Assembly: GCA_963855995.1 (NCBI GenBank)
Contig: OY979726.1
Location: 3,498,501 to 3,562,500 of the forward strand
Reading direction: 5' to 3'
Source of the DNA: Muricea muricata
Taxonomy: Eukaryota > Cnidaria > Anthozoa > Malacalcyonacea > Plexauridae
Length of the DNA: 64,000 nt
The notes beneath the pieces are model-generated. The model made no database searches, was not told where the DNA came from, and saw only the letters and a program-made list of their open reading frames with translations. Position 1 is the first letter of the stretch. Each line of letters begins with the position of its first letter. Below, piece by piece: positions 35,863-50,800 of this stretch. Both the position numbers and the translations under genes were made by a program.

Positions 35863-38800
35863 TCTCCAAAGTGGCTTTTCAGAAACAATTACAATACATG
35901 TATAGAATAAAGATTAATTACGTATATTTACATGAGTTTATTAGAAGAAAACTTATATTAAGAAGACTTATATACTTATACAGAAGAAGACTTATATAAA
36001 AAGACTGATTGTTCCTAAAATTCTAAAATATGAAATTATATTGAGTTGTTCCAGCACTCATGATACAGTATATTTCTTATTAGTTTCTTGAAGACTCTGA
36101 TACTTGAACTATCTTTAATATTATTCTCTAAATCATTCCAAAGTTTGGTTGCTCTGTATAAAAACGAGCGCTGACCCGCAGCTGTCCGATAAAATGGGAT
36201 ATCTAACTCATCCATTTGTCTGGTGACCCGATCATGTGTCTGGGATCTAGAAGTAAATCTTCTTGCGAGGTATGGTGGAGCTAACCCTTTGAGACACTTA
36301 AATGCCATAACAGCATCTTTATATCGCAACGTATAAGAAACAGGTAACCACTTTAGTTGTTGTAGCACGGGTGTGATATGGTCGTACTTTCTCTTGCCAG
36401 TTACAATTCGTGCAGCAAAATTCTGCACAGTCTGTAGTTTGGCAATATTTTTCTTAGACGTATTTGCCCACACAGATGAACAATAATAAAGTTTGCTGAA
36501 GACCAAAGCGTTAATAATCACTACCAGAGTAAGGCTGTCTAAAATATGCCTAACTCGATTGATCAGGCACCGAGACTTTGTACATTTTGAAAACACTTGG
36601 GTAATATGCTCATCATAACTCAAGCATCCATCAAACTCCACTCCCAAATCTCGGGCTGAAGATACCGGTTGTAGATCCTTATCAAGGAAAGTCACTCGAA
36701 AGTTCTGAACGTGACTGAGCATTTGTGGAGTACCAAACAAGAGCAGCTTAGTCTTTTCAGGATTAGCAAGCAGGCTATTTGAGCAACACCAAGCAGCAAT
36801 TCTCCTCAGATCATCTGTGACCTGAATCTCAGCAACATTGATGTCTTTAAATGAGAATGACAAGTAAATTTTGGAGTCATCTACATACGACTCCAAAGGA
36901 CATGCAATAGGAGTAGTTAGAAGGTCGTTTATATAAATACTAACCAACGCTGGACCGAGTATTGAGCCTTGAGGTATACCATGAGTTATCACACGACCTT
37001 CTGATAGTATATCTCCCATCCTCACAGACTGAGATCTGTCTGAGAGGTAACTCTTAAACCAATCCACAGCCTTCCTGGACACACCCAACGAGTGCAGTTT
37101 TTTGAATAGCAACGAATGTTCAATGCTATCAAACGCTTTCGATAGGTCTAATAACACAACTGCAGTCAATTCTTTCCTGTCCATTGCATCAAGAATCATA
37201 TCCGAAACAAGTATATTAAGTGTCTCTGTTGAGTGTAACTTCTTGTTTCCACTCTGATGTTCAGTGAGACACCCTTTTTGATACATGTATTCCATCAATT
37301 GATTGAGTACAACCCGCTCACAAATCTTAGAGGCCACAGGAAGCAGGGAAACGGGGCGGTTATCGTTTGGTATTTCATAATCCCCCTCCTTTAAAATTGG
37401 AATAACTTCCGATTTCTTCCAAGCTAATGGAAACACCGCAGTTAGTAAGGAACGGTTTACAATCTCAGTTAGAGTTGGAAGAATTATAGGTAAAGCGTCC
37501 TTTATAACAGCGACGGAGAATTTGTCCATACCTGGTGCCTTATTTGATGGAAACGAGTTCACGATTTTACGTATTTCATAAGATGGTACAGGATAGAAGC
37601 AAAACTCGTCAGTATTGTTATCGAATACGAATTCGTTTGGTTGCACTAACGTAAGATTATTTTAGTAGACTTTTAAGTCTTTATTTAAATAATTAACAAT
37701 ACAATGAGTTGGTACGGGAAAGTAGGAGTTCCATACAATCCCTATCCAAGACTGATCACTAGGCACTAATACAGGTGGATATATTTAGGTTGAATGACGT
37801 AGGAGATTGTGAAATGTACATTAATTAATCTAACAATAAGACATTTGGACGCCTGTTCCGTTAGCTGTACAAACATTTAACATTCACATGAATTTGAGTG
37901 ACACAATGAATATTAAAACAGAAATAAATACATGTTCCATAACACTGTTTTCTGAGAAAGTATGAAATTAACAAGCTACAAATGTCATTCTATACGTCGA
38001 AGGACAATGCTCCATTTATGAAGCAAGCAACTATGAATAATTCTCGTTTTTCAAGCTACGACAACTTTCAAATTTTTTGTGCTGTTCGTTTCTTGTACGA
38101 GCAACACTTCCAAAATTTCAGTAATTTTTTGTCGAATATGCCATATATTAACGGATTTACTGCATGCGAGCCGGCGATTCTCAGAACACGAGTGAAATAT
38201 TGAATCCAAACATATTTAACTTGTAAATGGTTTTCACGAAGGATGAACCACACAAACCATACTGAAACAGGAATTTGTGAAATCCCGTAACAAAGAACAA
38301 CGCTGAGACAAACAAGGAAAGTTCGTCGATTCTGAATATATTTCAGGATGAAGGAAGACTCAGGTGCTCGACGTCTCACTGCTTTGGAACAAATTCTTTT
38401 CATGTGTTTGTGTTGTTTGATCAAGGCTCGAGCTATCTTGTGATAAATTATAGCCATGCATATTGTTGGAAGAAAAATCCCGAAAAATATCCAAAAGGCA
38501 TAATCAAATTTCTTAACAAAATCGTCGCTCGACTTTATAAAGCATGACGGCAAATGTGCCCCACATCCTGCACTCAAGCCAACGAGGTACACCAGACAGC
38601 AAACGATTTTCAATTTCCGTTGACTGATGGCGGGTTTTAATGGATGCACAGTAGCACGATAACGAAGTAATGAAATGATCAACATCATACCTAATCCTGC
38701 GAATTCTATAGCATCACGAATAGACATGACAAGTTATCGTAGGGGAATGATCAGAAAGTGGTTCTTCGAGCCAAATAGCGTCAATGCTATAGAAAATTTG

Positions 38801-41800
38801 AAAAATAAGTGCGGCCAGATCACAAATGGCAAGGTGCAAAACAACGAAGTAATAGTTGTTCTTCAACCTATTCTTCTTTTGCCTCAGTAACGACAGGATA
38901 ATCAAACTGTTTCCGAGAATCCCAAATACAACTACTGCTATAAAAGAATATTTGAAGCCATCATCTTTTATCTTCCCCATTGTTTCGTTTAGGAAAATTT
39001 AGCTGAAATGTAGATCTTGTTCAAACTGCTGGCATGTCTCTTGTGTTCTCTCGAAAAACAACACAAATGTGAAATAAATTAGTTTTAGTCAACATTTAGA
39101 AGAGAATGTCAAGTGTGTTCTACCAATGAGAGAGCCCTACGCGCATAATGTCTCTTAAGGATTGTTAAACAATGGTCTAGTGTGTAAATTGTCACGAGAC
39201 GTAAATAGTGAATACTAAAGACGTGGCATTAATTTCTGGGAAAAGGAATGGTAATAAGGTGCGAGAAATATATTTTGGTTTTGTAACGTTAAAATAACGA
39301 GGACATTTGTACGAAGACATTTCAGTTAAAAACTTCCCTTCCACTGTTGCCCTTTAAAGATTGACATGCTTTTTATTAAAGCACTTGAATTTGCCAAGTT
39401 TGAATAGTTAAAAATCTGAAAACTTGAAGCTGCATCAAAGATGTTTAAACTAAATTTAGTTGATATTGTAGGTCCATAGAGTTAAAAACTTTCTAAACAT
39501 TTGCACGCCTAGAAATACTTTTAAAACGTCTGAAAATCTTTCAAAGAAATTTTGTGCAAGTATTTATTGATTGCACTGTAGAGATCGCTTAAAATGACAG
39601 TGTGTACATAGTTGACAGTGTGTCTAGCACTCTTCCTTCTCGAGATATTTGACTTTATTGGATATGTAAATCGCACAACTTATGACATCACTGCATAATG
39701 AGTATCTTTGAGATTGCTAATTTTGTAACATATGACAATAAGAAAAAAACTAAAACTGTGCTGTAGGTATGTAAACTACGATTAATCGCTTAGTACCTGC
39801 ACTTTTGTGCGGAATACATTGATCATGTTGCAAATTACTGATATTTTTGAAAAATTATTATGCGCTGTTATGTCAAAAGTTGTCTAATTTGCGTATTTAA
39901 TAACGTTGAATATCTCGAGAAGGAAAAGAGTCAGGGAAATTCTATAAAAGAGGTTAAAAGAGGTATTCCAAAGGTTGTTGGTTCGAATCCCGCTGTGGCC
40001 AGGCAAATTTTGCAGCCTGCCCGGTGTGGCTTACACTCGGAGTAGCATCATAATATCATATTTACCCGAGTACAACATCATCATCAGTATACATATAATC
40101 AATAAATAGTTGGACAAAATTTCGTTTCATTGGCACTTTAAGTAAAAGTGATAAGTATTCGCCTGCATTTAATTTTGCCCACTTCATATGACCGGTGGCG
40201 TGGTGCCTTATTTTGACAGATTAATAATCTTTGCGCTAATGACAACAGCCCGACGGCTAAGATCACTTTACTACTGAAGTGATAAACATACTTAGGTTGC
40301 TTTTCTCCTGCAGGCTTGATTTCGACAGATGTCGGCTTGATATCAGTTCTGTTCACATCGACGTGATCAAAAATAGCATTCGCAAAATAGGTTTCAAAGA
40401 ACTTGTTTATCAGGCCGCGCGTCAAAACTTTTTCATCATGCGTGTATCGATAAAAAAGAACAGGGTAGTAAAGTTGCAAAGATAAAAAAATATTGTAGAT
40501 GAGAGCAGCTGTTGCATGTCGTTGACAATGCTTTAAATTCTCAACAGGTTTGCATGAATTCAGGCCTCTGAATTGTTTCCCCAATTCTTGAGGAGGTGTT
40601 TTATTTTTCAGTCACCCAACCTTTTACTCATCCAACAATTAGTTTCATTCAACAATTTTTCTCTTCGCTGACACGCTCTCCACAAATAACCGGTTCCTTA
40701 GGTCTAAGCATGAATGCATAAATTGACTAACTATCTTATGTGCTAAATGAACTGAATATCTTCCGAAGAAAGCTTAGAAATTTTCATTATGAGCGGTACT
40801 TTGAGCGGCAATACTTAACGATAGAAAGGTTTTGTTAAAGCTCTTGAATTTGCCAAGTTTGAATAATTAAAAAACTGTACATCATCAAAGATGTTTAAAC
40901 CAAGTTTATTTCATTTTTAGGTCCATTTTAGGTCTTATTTTAGCTATGCAGTTTTTACAACTAAACGAAGGAGATACTAAATTCTCATCCTGTAAGGAAA
41001 ATCGTTCGTTCAATATCTATAATCAACAACTCAAACAATCTAAAACTCTGTTAATGGAGTTCAAATCTAAAGTATAAAATTCTTAAACATTTTCATTTTC
41101 AAAAGTATATTCAAAGCTAAATTCTAATTCTAATCACGACTTATGAAGTACGTTTGTTTCTTTCTGTTTTCTGACAAAGTATGAAATCAACAAGCTACAA
41201 ATGTCATTCTATACGTGGAAGAACAATGCTCCGTTTATGAAGCAAGCAATCCATAAATAGTTCTCGTTTTTCAAGCTACGACAACAACTGTGAAATGTTT
41301 TGTGCTGTTCGTTTCTTGTACGAGCAACACTTCCAAAATTTCAGTAATTTTTTGTCAAATATCCCATATATTAACGGATTTACTGCATGCGAGCCGGCGA
41401 TTCTCAGAACACGAGCGAAATATTGAACCCAAACATATTTAACTTGTACATGATTTTCACGAAGGATGAACCACACAGACCATACTGTAACAGGAATTTG
41501 TGAAATCCCGTAACAAAGAACAACCCTGAGACAAACAAGGAAAGTTCGTCGATTCTGAATATATCTCACGATGAAGGAAGAGTCAGGTGCTCGATGTCTC
41601 ATTGCATTAGAACAAATTCTTTTCATCTGTTTGTGTTGTTTGATCAAGGCTCGAGCTATCTTGTGATAAATTATAGCCATGCATATTGTTGGAAGAAAAA
41701 GCCCAAAAAATATCCAAAAGGCATAATCAAATTTCTTAGCAAAATCGTCGTTCGACTTTATAAAGCATGACGGCAAATGTGCCCCACATCTTGCAATCAA

Positions 41801-44800
41801 GCCAACAAGGTACACCAAACAGCAAACCATTTTCAATTTCCGTCGACTGATGGCGGGTTTTAATGGATGCACAGTAGCACGATAACGAAGTAAGGAAATG
41901 AACAACATCATACCTACTCCTGCGAATTCTATAGCATCACGAATGGCATAGACATGACAAGTTATCGTAGGGGAATGATCAGAAAGTGGTTCTTCGAGCC
42001 AAATAACGTCAACACTATAGAAAATTTGAAAAATGAGTGTGGCCAGATCACAAATGGCAAGGTGTAAAACAACGAAGTAATAGTTGTTCTTCAACATATT
42101 CTTCTTTTGCCTCAGTATCGACAGGATAACCAAACTGTTTCCGAGAACCCCAAATACAATTACTGCAGTATAAGAATATTTGAAGCCATCATCTTTTATC
42201 TTTCCCATTGTTTCGTTTAGGAAAGTTTAGTTGAAATGTAGATCTTGTTCAAACTGCCGTCATGTCTTGTGTTCTCTCGAAAAACAACACAAATGTGAAA
42301 TAAATTAGTTTTAGTCAACATTTAGAAGAGAATGTCAGGTGTGTTCTACCAATGAGAGAGCCCTAAGCGCATAATGTTTCCTAAGGATTGTGAAACAATG
42401 GTAACAGCTGGTGTGTAAGTTGTCACGATACGTAAATAGTGAATACTAATGACGTGGCATTAATTTCTGGCAAAAGGAATGGTAATAAGGTGCGAGAAAT
42501 ATATTTTGGTCTTCTAAGGCTAAAATAACGAGGACATTTGTACGAAGACATTTCAGTTAAAAACTTCCCTTCCACTATTGCCCTTTATAGATTGACATGC
42601 TTTTTATTAAAGTCCATGAATTTGCTAAGTTTGAAAAGTTAAAAAGCTGTAAACTTGCAAGCTGCATCAAAGATGTTTAAACTAAATTTAGTTGATATTT
42701 TAGGTCCATGGACTTATAAACTTTGTAGACGTTTGCACGCCTAGAAATACTTTTAAAACGTCTGAAAATCTTTCAAAGATTCGTATGAACTCCCCCAATT
42801 TACCTCTTTCTATGACACGAAATTTTGTGAAAGTATTCATTGATTGCACTGTAGAGATCGCTTAAAATGACAGTGTGTACATTTTCTCTAGCTCTCTTCC
42901 TTCTCGAGATACTTGACTTTATTGGGTATGTAAATTACACAACTTATGACATCACTGCATAATGAGTATCTTTGAGATTGCTAATTTTGTAACATATGAC
43001 AATAAGAAAAAAACTAAAACTGTGCTGTAGGTATGTAAGCTACGATTAATCGCTTAGTACCTGCACTTTTGTGCGGAATATATTGATCTCGTTGCAAATT
43101 ACTGATATTATTATGCACTGTGATGTCATAAGTTGTGTAATTTGCATATCTAATAAAACTGAATAACTCGAGAAGAAAAAGAGTCAGGGAAATTCTATCA
43201 AAGAGGTTAGCCTGTGATTCTAAGCGATCTTTGCAATGTAATCAATAAATAGTTGGACAAAATTTCGTTTCATAGGCACTGTAAGTAAAAGTGACAAGCA
43301 TCTGCCAGCATTTAATTTTGCCCACTTCATATGACCGGTGGCGTGGTGCCTTATTTTGACAGATTAATAATCTTTGCGCTAATGACAACAGCCCGACGGC
43401 CAAGATCACTTTACCACTGAAGGGATAAACATACTTAGGTTGCTTTTCTCCTGCAGGCTTGATTTCGACAGATGTCGGTTTGATATAAGTTCTGTTTACA
43501 TCGACGTGATCAAAAATAGCATTCGCCAAATAGGTTTCAAAGAACTTGCTTATCAGGCCGCGTGTCAAAACTTTTTCATCATGCGTGTCTCGATAAAAAA
43601 GAACAGGGTAGTAAAGTTGCAAAGATAAAAAAATATTGTAGATGAGAGCAGCTGTTGCGTGTCGTTGACAATGCTTTAAATTCTCAACAGGTTTGCATGA
43701 ATTCAGGCCTCTGAATTGTTTACCCAATTCTTGAGGTGTCTTACTTTTCATTCGCTCAACCTTTTACTAATCCAACACTTAGTTTTATTCAACAATTTTT
43801 CCTTTCGCTGACACCCTCTCCATACATAACCGATTCCTTAGGTCCAAGCATGAATGCATAAATTGACTATCTTATGTGCCAAATGAACTGAATATCTTGC
43901 AAAGAAAGCTTAGAAATTTTCATTATGAGCGGTATATTGAGCGCCAATACTTAACGATAGAAAGGTTTTTATTAAAGCTCTTGAATTTGTCAAGTTTGAA
44001 TAGTTAAAAAGCTGTAAATTTGCAAGCTGCATTAAATTTATTTCATTTTTAGGTCCATTTTAGGTCTTATTTTAACTTTCCAGTTTTAATACTAAACAAA
44101 GGAGATATTAATCTTCCCATCCCGGAAGGAAAACTGTTCGTTTGATATACCTATAATCAACAACTCAAACGATCTAAAATTCTGTCAATGAAGTTCAAAT
44201 CCAAAGGATAAACTGCGCGCACTTCTACTGAAAAAGAAAGAAGTTACAAATGTCATTCTGGAAGAGCAATGTCCCGTTTATGAAGCAAGCAATCTATGAA
44301 CAGTCCCCGTTCTTCTGCGACAACGACTGTCCAAAATGTTCTTACGTTCGTCGTTTCTTCTTGCAGAAACATTTTCGCAATTTTTTGTCTAATATTCCAT
44401 ATTTTAACGGATTTACTGAATGCGAGCCGGTGAGTTTCAAAACATAACCGAAATAGTAAACCCAAATACCTTGGAGATGATTTTCACCAACCATGACGCA
44501 CATTAACCAGACTGACATGGGAATACATGAAATTCCGTAACAAAGAACAACGCTGAGACAAACAAGGAAAGTTCGTCGATTTCGAATATATCTCAGGATG
44601 AAGGAAGAGTCAGGTGCTCGACGTCTCATTGCTTTGGAACAAATTCTTTTCATGTGTTTGTGTTGTTTGATCAGTGCTTGAGCTATTCTGTAATAAACTA
44701 TAGCCATGAATATTGATGGCATGAGATAAACGAAGCATATCCAGAAGACCAGGCGAAATTTCTCGAAGCTATCGACGTTCGACTTTATAAAACATAGCGA

Positions 44801-47800
44801 CAAACGTGCCCCACATGCTGCAATCAAGCCACCAAAATACACCAGACCACAAACGACTTTGAATTTTCGTCGACTGATGGCGGGATTTAATGGATGCACA
44901 GTAGCGCGATAACGAAGTATTGAAATTATCAACATCATAGCTAAGCCTGTGAACTGAAAAGCTTCACCGATAAGGTAGACATGGCAAACTATCATGGAGG
45001 AATGGTCAGAAAGAGGTTCTTCGAGCCAAAAGATGTCAATGCTATTGAAAATGTAAATAATCAGTACTGCGAGATCACAAATGGCGAGGTGTAAAACAAC
45101 AAAGTAATAGTTGTTCTTCAACACATTCTTCTTTTGCCTCAGTATCGACAAGATAACCAAAATGTTTCCGAGAGTCCCAAATACAACTACTGCAGCACAA
45201 GAATATTTCAAGCCATCATTTCTTATCAGGCCCATTATTACGTTATCTTGCCCAGTAAAATTTGAGTTGCGATTTTCGTTGTTGCGATTGAGTTTGCTGT
45301 TGTGTTCTCTCGAAAAACAACACACATATGAAATGAGTTTCAGACGACATTTACAAGAGAATACCAGGTGTGTCCTACCAATAAGAATCCCATGCGTACA
45401 ATGTTTCTAAGGATTGGTAAATATACTCATTAATATAAGCAAAATATCCAACTCAGACATACTTTATTTGGAGATGATTTTCACCAACCATTAACCACAT
45501 TGACCACACTGACAGGGGAATATGTGAAATTCCGTAACAAAGAACAACGCTGAGTCAGGCGCTCGACGTGTCATTGCTTTACAACAAATTCTTTTCATTT
45601 GTTTGTGTTGTTTGATCAGTGCGCGAGATATTTTGCAATATACTATAGCTAAGAATGTTGTTCGAACGAAATAAACAAAGAATATCCAAAAGGCATAAAA
45701 AATTTCTTAAAGGTATCGACGTTCGACTTTATAAGGCATCGCGGCAAATGTGTCTCACATCCTCTAATCGTCGCCAAACCGCCAACGGCTTTCAATTTCC
45801 GTCGTTTATCAAGCTACGACAACAACTGTCAAACGTTTTCTGCTGTTCGTTTCTGCTTCCAGCGCCATTTTCAAAATTTCAGCAACTTTTTGTCAAGTAT
45901 GCCATATATTAACGGATTCGCTGACGTAAACAGTGAATAGCTAACAGAATGACACGATCAGCATCCAACCACACCGTGAAATACGTTATAAGTAAATGCA
46001 AAATCCTACTAACCGTACCAACAATCATCCTACCACAATTAATCCTATTACCTACCAACAATCATCCTACCACAATTAATCCTACTAACCCTATCAACAA
46101 TCATCCTACCGCAATTAATCCTACTACCTACCAACAATCATCCTACCACAATTAATCCTACTAACCCTACCAACAATCATCCTACCACAATTAGTCCTAC
46201 TAACCCTACCAACAATCATCCTACCACAATTAATCCTACTAACCCTACCAACAATCATCCTACCACAATTAATCCTAACCCTACCAACAATCATCCTACC
46301 ACAATTAATCCTACTACCTACCAACAATCATCCTACCACAATTAATCTTACTAACCCTACCAACAATCATCCTACCGCAATTAATCCTACTACCTACCAA
46401 CAATCATCCTACCACAATTAATCCTACTAACCCTACCAACAATCATCCTACCACAATTAGTCCTACTAACCCTACCAACAATCATCCCACCACAATTAAT
46501 CCTACTACCTACCAACAATCATCCTACCACAATTAATCCTACTAACCCTACCAACAATCATCCTACCACAATGAATCCTACTAACCCTACCAACAATCAT
46601 CCTACCACAATTAATCCTACTACCTACCAACAATCATTTCTTGTAAGAACTTGTCGACTATGGAACGGTCTTGCTGATGAGCTTCATTTTAACACGGACA
46701 GCCTTAGTAGTGTTTTCAAATCAATTTTATTGAAATATTATCATAAGTCATTAGAACTCAATTATGACACTGATAATCCTCGAACATTTAAAACTATATG
46801 TTTGAAATGCAACTCTGTTGGTAGTCTTGCATCTCCACTGTTAGAAAATCAGGAATTTAATCTGTTGTAATGCGTTATAGAAAGTAAAATTGTTCGTTTG
46901 CATGCATTTTTTAGTTGTCTAACTGTTAATGGGCCTGCAGTACTTGGCATTATGCTGTTGTGGGAACCTTGCCAAATTATCTTCATGTTAGGCAAAGTTA
47001 TCAAATAAATAAATAAATAAATACTAATGAAGCGGTATTAATTTCTGGCAAAATAGGGTAATAAGGTGCGAGAAATATATTTTGGTTTTCTAACGTTAAA
47101 ATAACGAGGACATTTCAGTTGAAACCTTTCCTTCCACTATTGCCCTTTAAAGATTGACATGCTTTTTATTATTTAGAGCCCTTGAATTTGCTAAGTTTGA
47201 AAAGTTAAAAAGCTGTAAACTTGCAAGCTGCATCAAAGATGTTTTAACTAAATTTAGTTGATATTTTAGGTCCACAGAGTTAAGAACTTTATAAACGTTT
47301 GCACGCGTAGAAATACTTTTAAAACGTCTAAAAATCTTTCAAAAGATTCGTATGAACTCCCCCAATTTACCTCTTTCAATCTTCCTACAAACAACTATCC
47401 AAAAGTCCGGAATACAAAATATATCGAACAAATTATAAAATGCTAAGAAAATCTCAGATTATGTTTAATAATTATCAACATAATCAATAGATAAACGTCA
47501 CAATTAACAACAAATCAATAAATCAATGTAGTAATATAATTTATACTCACTATTTACATGCAACATTCTAGAATGAAGTTCTTGTCTAAAGTAAAATGGA
47601 TGCGCTAATTTACTGTTAATGTTTCTTGATGCACAACATCATCTATAAATAATTTACCAGTCCAATACGATATAGACAATAGTTTCTTATTCTAACTCTG
47701 CAGTTTTTACTACTAAACAAAGATGTTATCTTTTCATCCTGGGAGGAAAACCGTTCATTCAATATCTATAATCAACGACTGACACAATCTAAAACTCTCT

Positions 47801-50800
47801 TAATGCATAGAGTTCAAATCCAAAGTAAAAACAAACTGCAAGCATTGTTACTGTCAAAAGCATATTCAAAGCTAAATTCTAATTTTGACCACAAGACATG
47901 AAGTATGTTAACTTTGTTTCTTTCTGCTTTAGGGCAAAATACGAAAGAAAGAAGTCACAAATGTCATTTTGAATGGAAGAGCAATGATCCGTTTATGAAG
48001 CAAGCAATTTATGAACAGTTCCCGTTCTTTAAGCTGCCACAACAACTGTCTAATATGTTCTTATTTTATCGTTCCTTCTTGCACAAACATTTCCAAAATT
48101 TCAGCAATTTCTTGTCTAACATTCCATATATTAACGGATTTACTGAATGCGAGCCGGCGACTTTCAGAACATAAGCGAAATGGTGAACCCAAACATATTT
48201 CATCAGTAGATGATTTTCACCAACGATGAACCACATTAACCAGATTGACATAGGAATTTGTGAAACTCCGTAACAAAGAACAACGCTGAGACAAACAAGG
48301 AAAGTTCGTCGATTCTGAATATATCTCAGGATGAAGGAAGAGTCAGGTGCTCGATGTCTCATTGCTTTGGAACAAATTCTTTTCATGTGTTTGTGTTGTT
48401 TGATCAAGGCTCCAGCTATCTTATAATAAACTATAGCTATGAATGTTGTTGGAAAGAAAAAAACGAAGAATATCCAAAAGGCAAAGCGAAATTTCTTATA
48501 GGTATCGACATCCAACTTTATAAAGCATCGCGGCAAGCTGAACCCACATCCTGCAATCAACGCAACAAGGTACATCAGACCACAAACAACTTTCAATTTC
48601 CGTCGACTGATGGCGGGTTTTAATGGATGCACAGTAGCACGATAACGAAGTAATGAAATGATCAACATCATAGCTATTCCCGCGAACTGAAAAGCGTAAC
48701 TGATAACGTTGACATGACAAGTTATCATGGGGAAATTATTAAACAGTGGTTCTTCCAACCAAAGGGCGTCAACACCAAGGAAAATGTAAGTGATCAGTGC
48801 TGCAAGATCACAAATGGCGAGGTGTAAAACTAGGAAGTAATAATTGTTCTTCAACACATCCTTCTTTTGTCTCAGAATGGACAGGATAACCAAAACGTTT
48901 CCAAGAATCCCAAATACAACTACTGCAGTAAAAGAATATTTGAAGGCTTCTATCTTTCCCATTCTCTCTGAGTTGCGACTTGTTAAAATGAACGATACAG
49001 ATGTGAAATAAAGTAGCTCGCAAATCTATTCAATCAATGAGAACCCCATGCACACGTAATTAAAACGTCACAGTGCATGCTATATACGTCAACTGAGTAT
49101 TGGCACTAAACTAGTATTGGATATGTTTGAGTGTTTTAACGTAATTGATTGCAAAGCCTAACTTAGCATTTTGAGGAAAGAACACCTTGTGCCAATTTAC
49201 TGCCTAGCAGGCTTATGTAAAAAAGAGACAGTGTTGTATAAATGACAAATAGCTTAATAATTCACAATTATTAAGTTTTTTGTGCAAGGTACCACTTTGT
49301 AATTATTTCTAGACTCTTACAGTAGCTTACATCGTATGTTGTGGAGAAAATATGACGTTTTTTATTCTTCAGCAGCAATACTCGACGTTTAAAAGGTTAA
49401 CACATCAGCTCTTGAATTTGCCACGTTGGAATAAAATAAAAACAATACAACTAGCAAGCTGGGTGACATCTGTTTCAAAACTAAATTTATTTCATGTTCA
49501 TAGTCACATACTGTACTCGGTAAACCTTTCTGCACCTCAAAATACTTTTAACACGAAATCTCTAAAAACATTCGTATACAAGTACAAAGTAGTTTTTTTT
49601 AAAAATACTTCGTTATATATTAATGCTGATCTTTTACGAAGTAAATTTACTTTGTGCAAGTTAACAACTGGACTCCATACAATTTCCATATAGCGGGTTT
49701 CGAATGCACAGAAATGTCGATGTTCCAAATAAAATGTATCGATATTTGTAGAATGCAAAATATTACTGTTTAATAAGAATTATGAACATAATCAATTGAT
49801 GTTTGTGGTTTTAATTTTAGTCTGTATCCATCTTAGCCAAGCTGAAAAATATGCCTGACCGCGATAGAAATCGAACCAACTGCATTTGGAACGCAGGCCT
49901 ATATGATCTGTCAACTGACCGATCTATACGTGGTCAGATCGCCATGTAATATTTCTACTTTCTTGGATATATAAGACCAAGACACAGAACTGATGATAAC
50001 AATTGAGATTATAACTTTACATCAAAGGAACAAGACTATATTTACCAGTTTTTAATGTTTTCAGGGGGGTTGTTTCTGTTTAGGGCGCTTGCTAAATGAC
50101 GAATCATGACGAATAGCGCGTACTAATACGCAGGAAACACTGAATCTGGCCCTCTGCATGTTCTTCTGTGCTACACCCCAATAGCTCCAAACATTCCTAC
50201 TCGCCATGACTACCACGTCGTTTGATGAATTGAATGGTATGAAATTTGCGAGAATCAGACATTAATTTTTCCTCAGTATGGAAAAATATTAGCATTATGG
50301 AAAATGCTAGCATTATTATTAACACTGACGAAGATCCGAGCTTACGGATCGAAATCTTTGCGATAATAAACTTTACGTGGTGTTTCCACAAAATTATAGT
50401 TTAATTTGATATTCACCATGCAAGCATAGAAGGAGATTAAATCAAAATCCATTCTACTTCTAATAAAGTTGCATGCATCGTCTCAATTTTTACTCAAGTA
50501 GAAGTCACAGTACTTGAAAATTTTAGTTAAGCATAAATAACGTATTGGAAAAATATAGTTAAGTGAAAGTACCACTGAAATAGAATTCAATAGAACATTC
50601 ATTTTGGCGGTAGTAAATCGGAGACAACATCCCTGAGCCATAACCTGGCTGAGCCAAGCACATTCTCACTAGTCTGCTCACCGCTGACTTTGCTTTGAGA
50701 ATACTTTTACTTGGCGAAAGTGTAACAAAAGACACGAAGTCGTACTTCGTTACAAGTGAAAGATAGTACATAAAATAATTACTTCGTTACTAGTAAATAC

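Larger units (their letters stand above)
35777..37660 (-). mobile_element. 5'-truncated LINE (CR1/L2/jockey-like) with (AAT)n tail
   Basis: Minus-strand LINE: an RT frame (36036-37646), a short 3' UTR, and an (AAT)n tail at 35777-35862. There is no endonuclease domain and the frame is closed just upstream by a TAA at 37662-37664, so the 5' end is truncated. It lies in the HERC intron between GPCR copies 2 and 3. Confidence 0.8.

Noticed and set aside
35719-35910. Poly-isoleucine reading frame
   Set aside because: A translation of the (ATT)n LINE tail.
40138-40596. Firm new gene family
   Set aside because: One of two copies lacks its ATG and replacement changes are as frequent as silent ones, so I kept it only as an uncertain ORF.
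49855-49937. Functional tRNA-Trp (CCA)
   Set aside because: The T stem does not pair, the length is off and the sequence resembles a dispersed repeat. Kept only as tRNA-like.
50559-50771. Additional HERC exon between exons 13 and 14
   Set aside because: The HECT sequence is continuous from exon 13 to exon 14, so no residues are missing. This frame has no HECT similarity.
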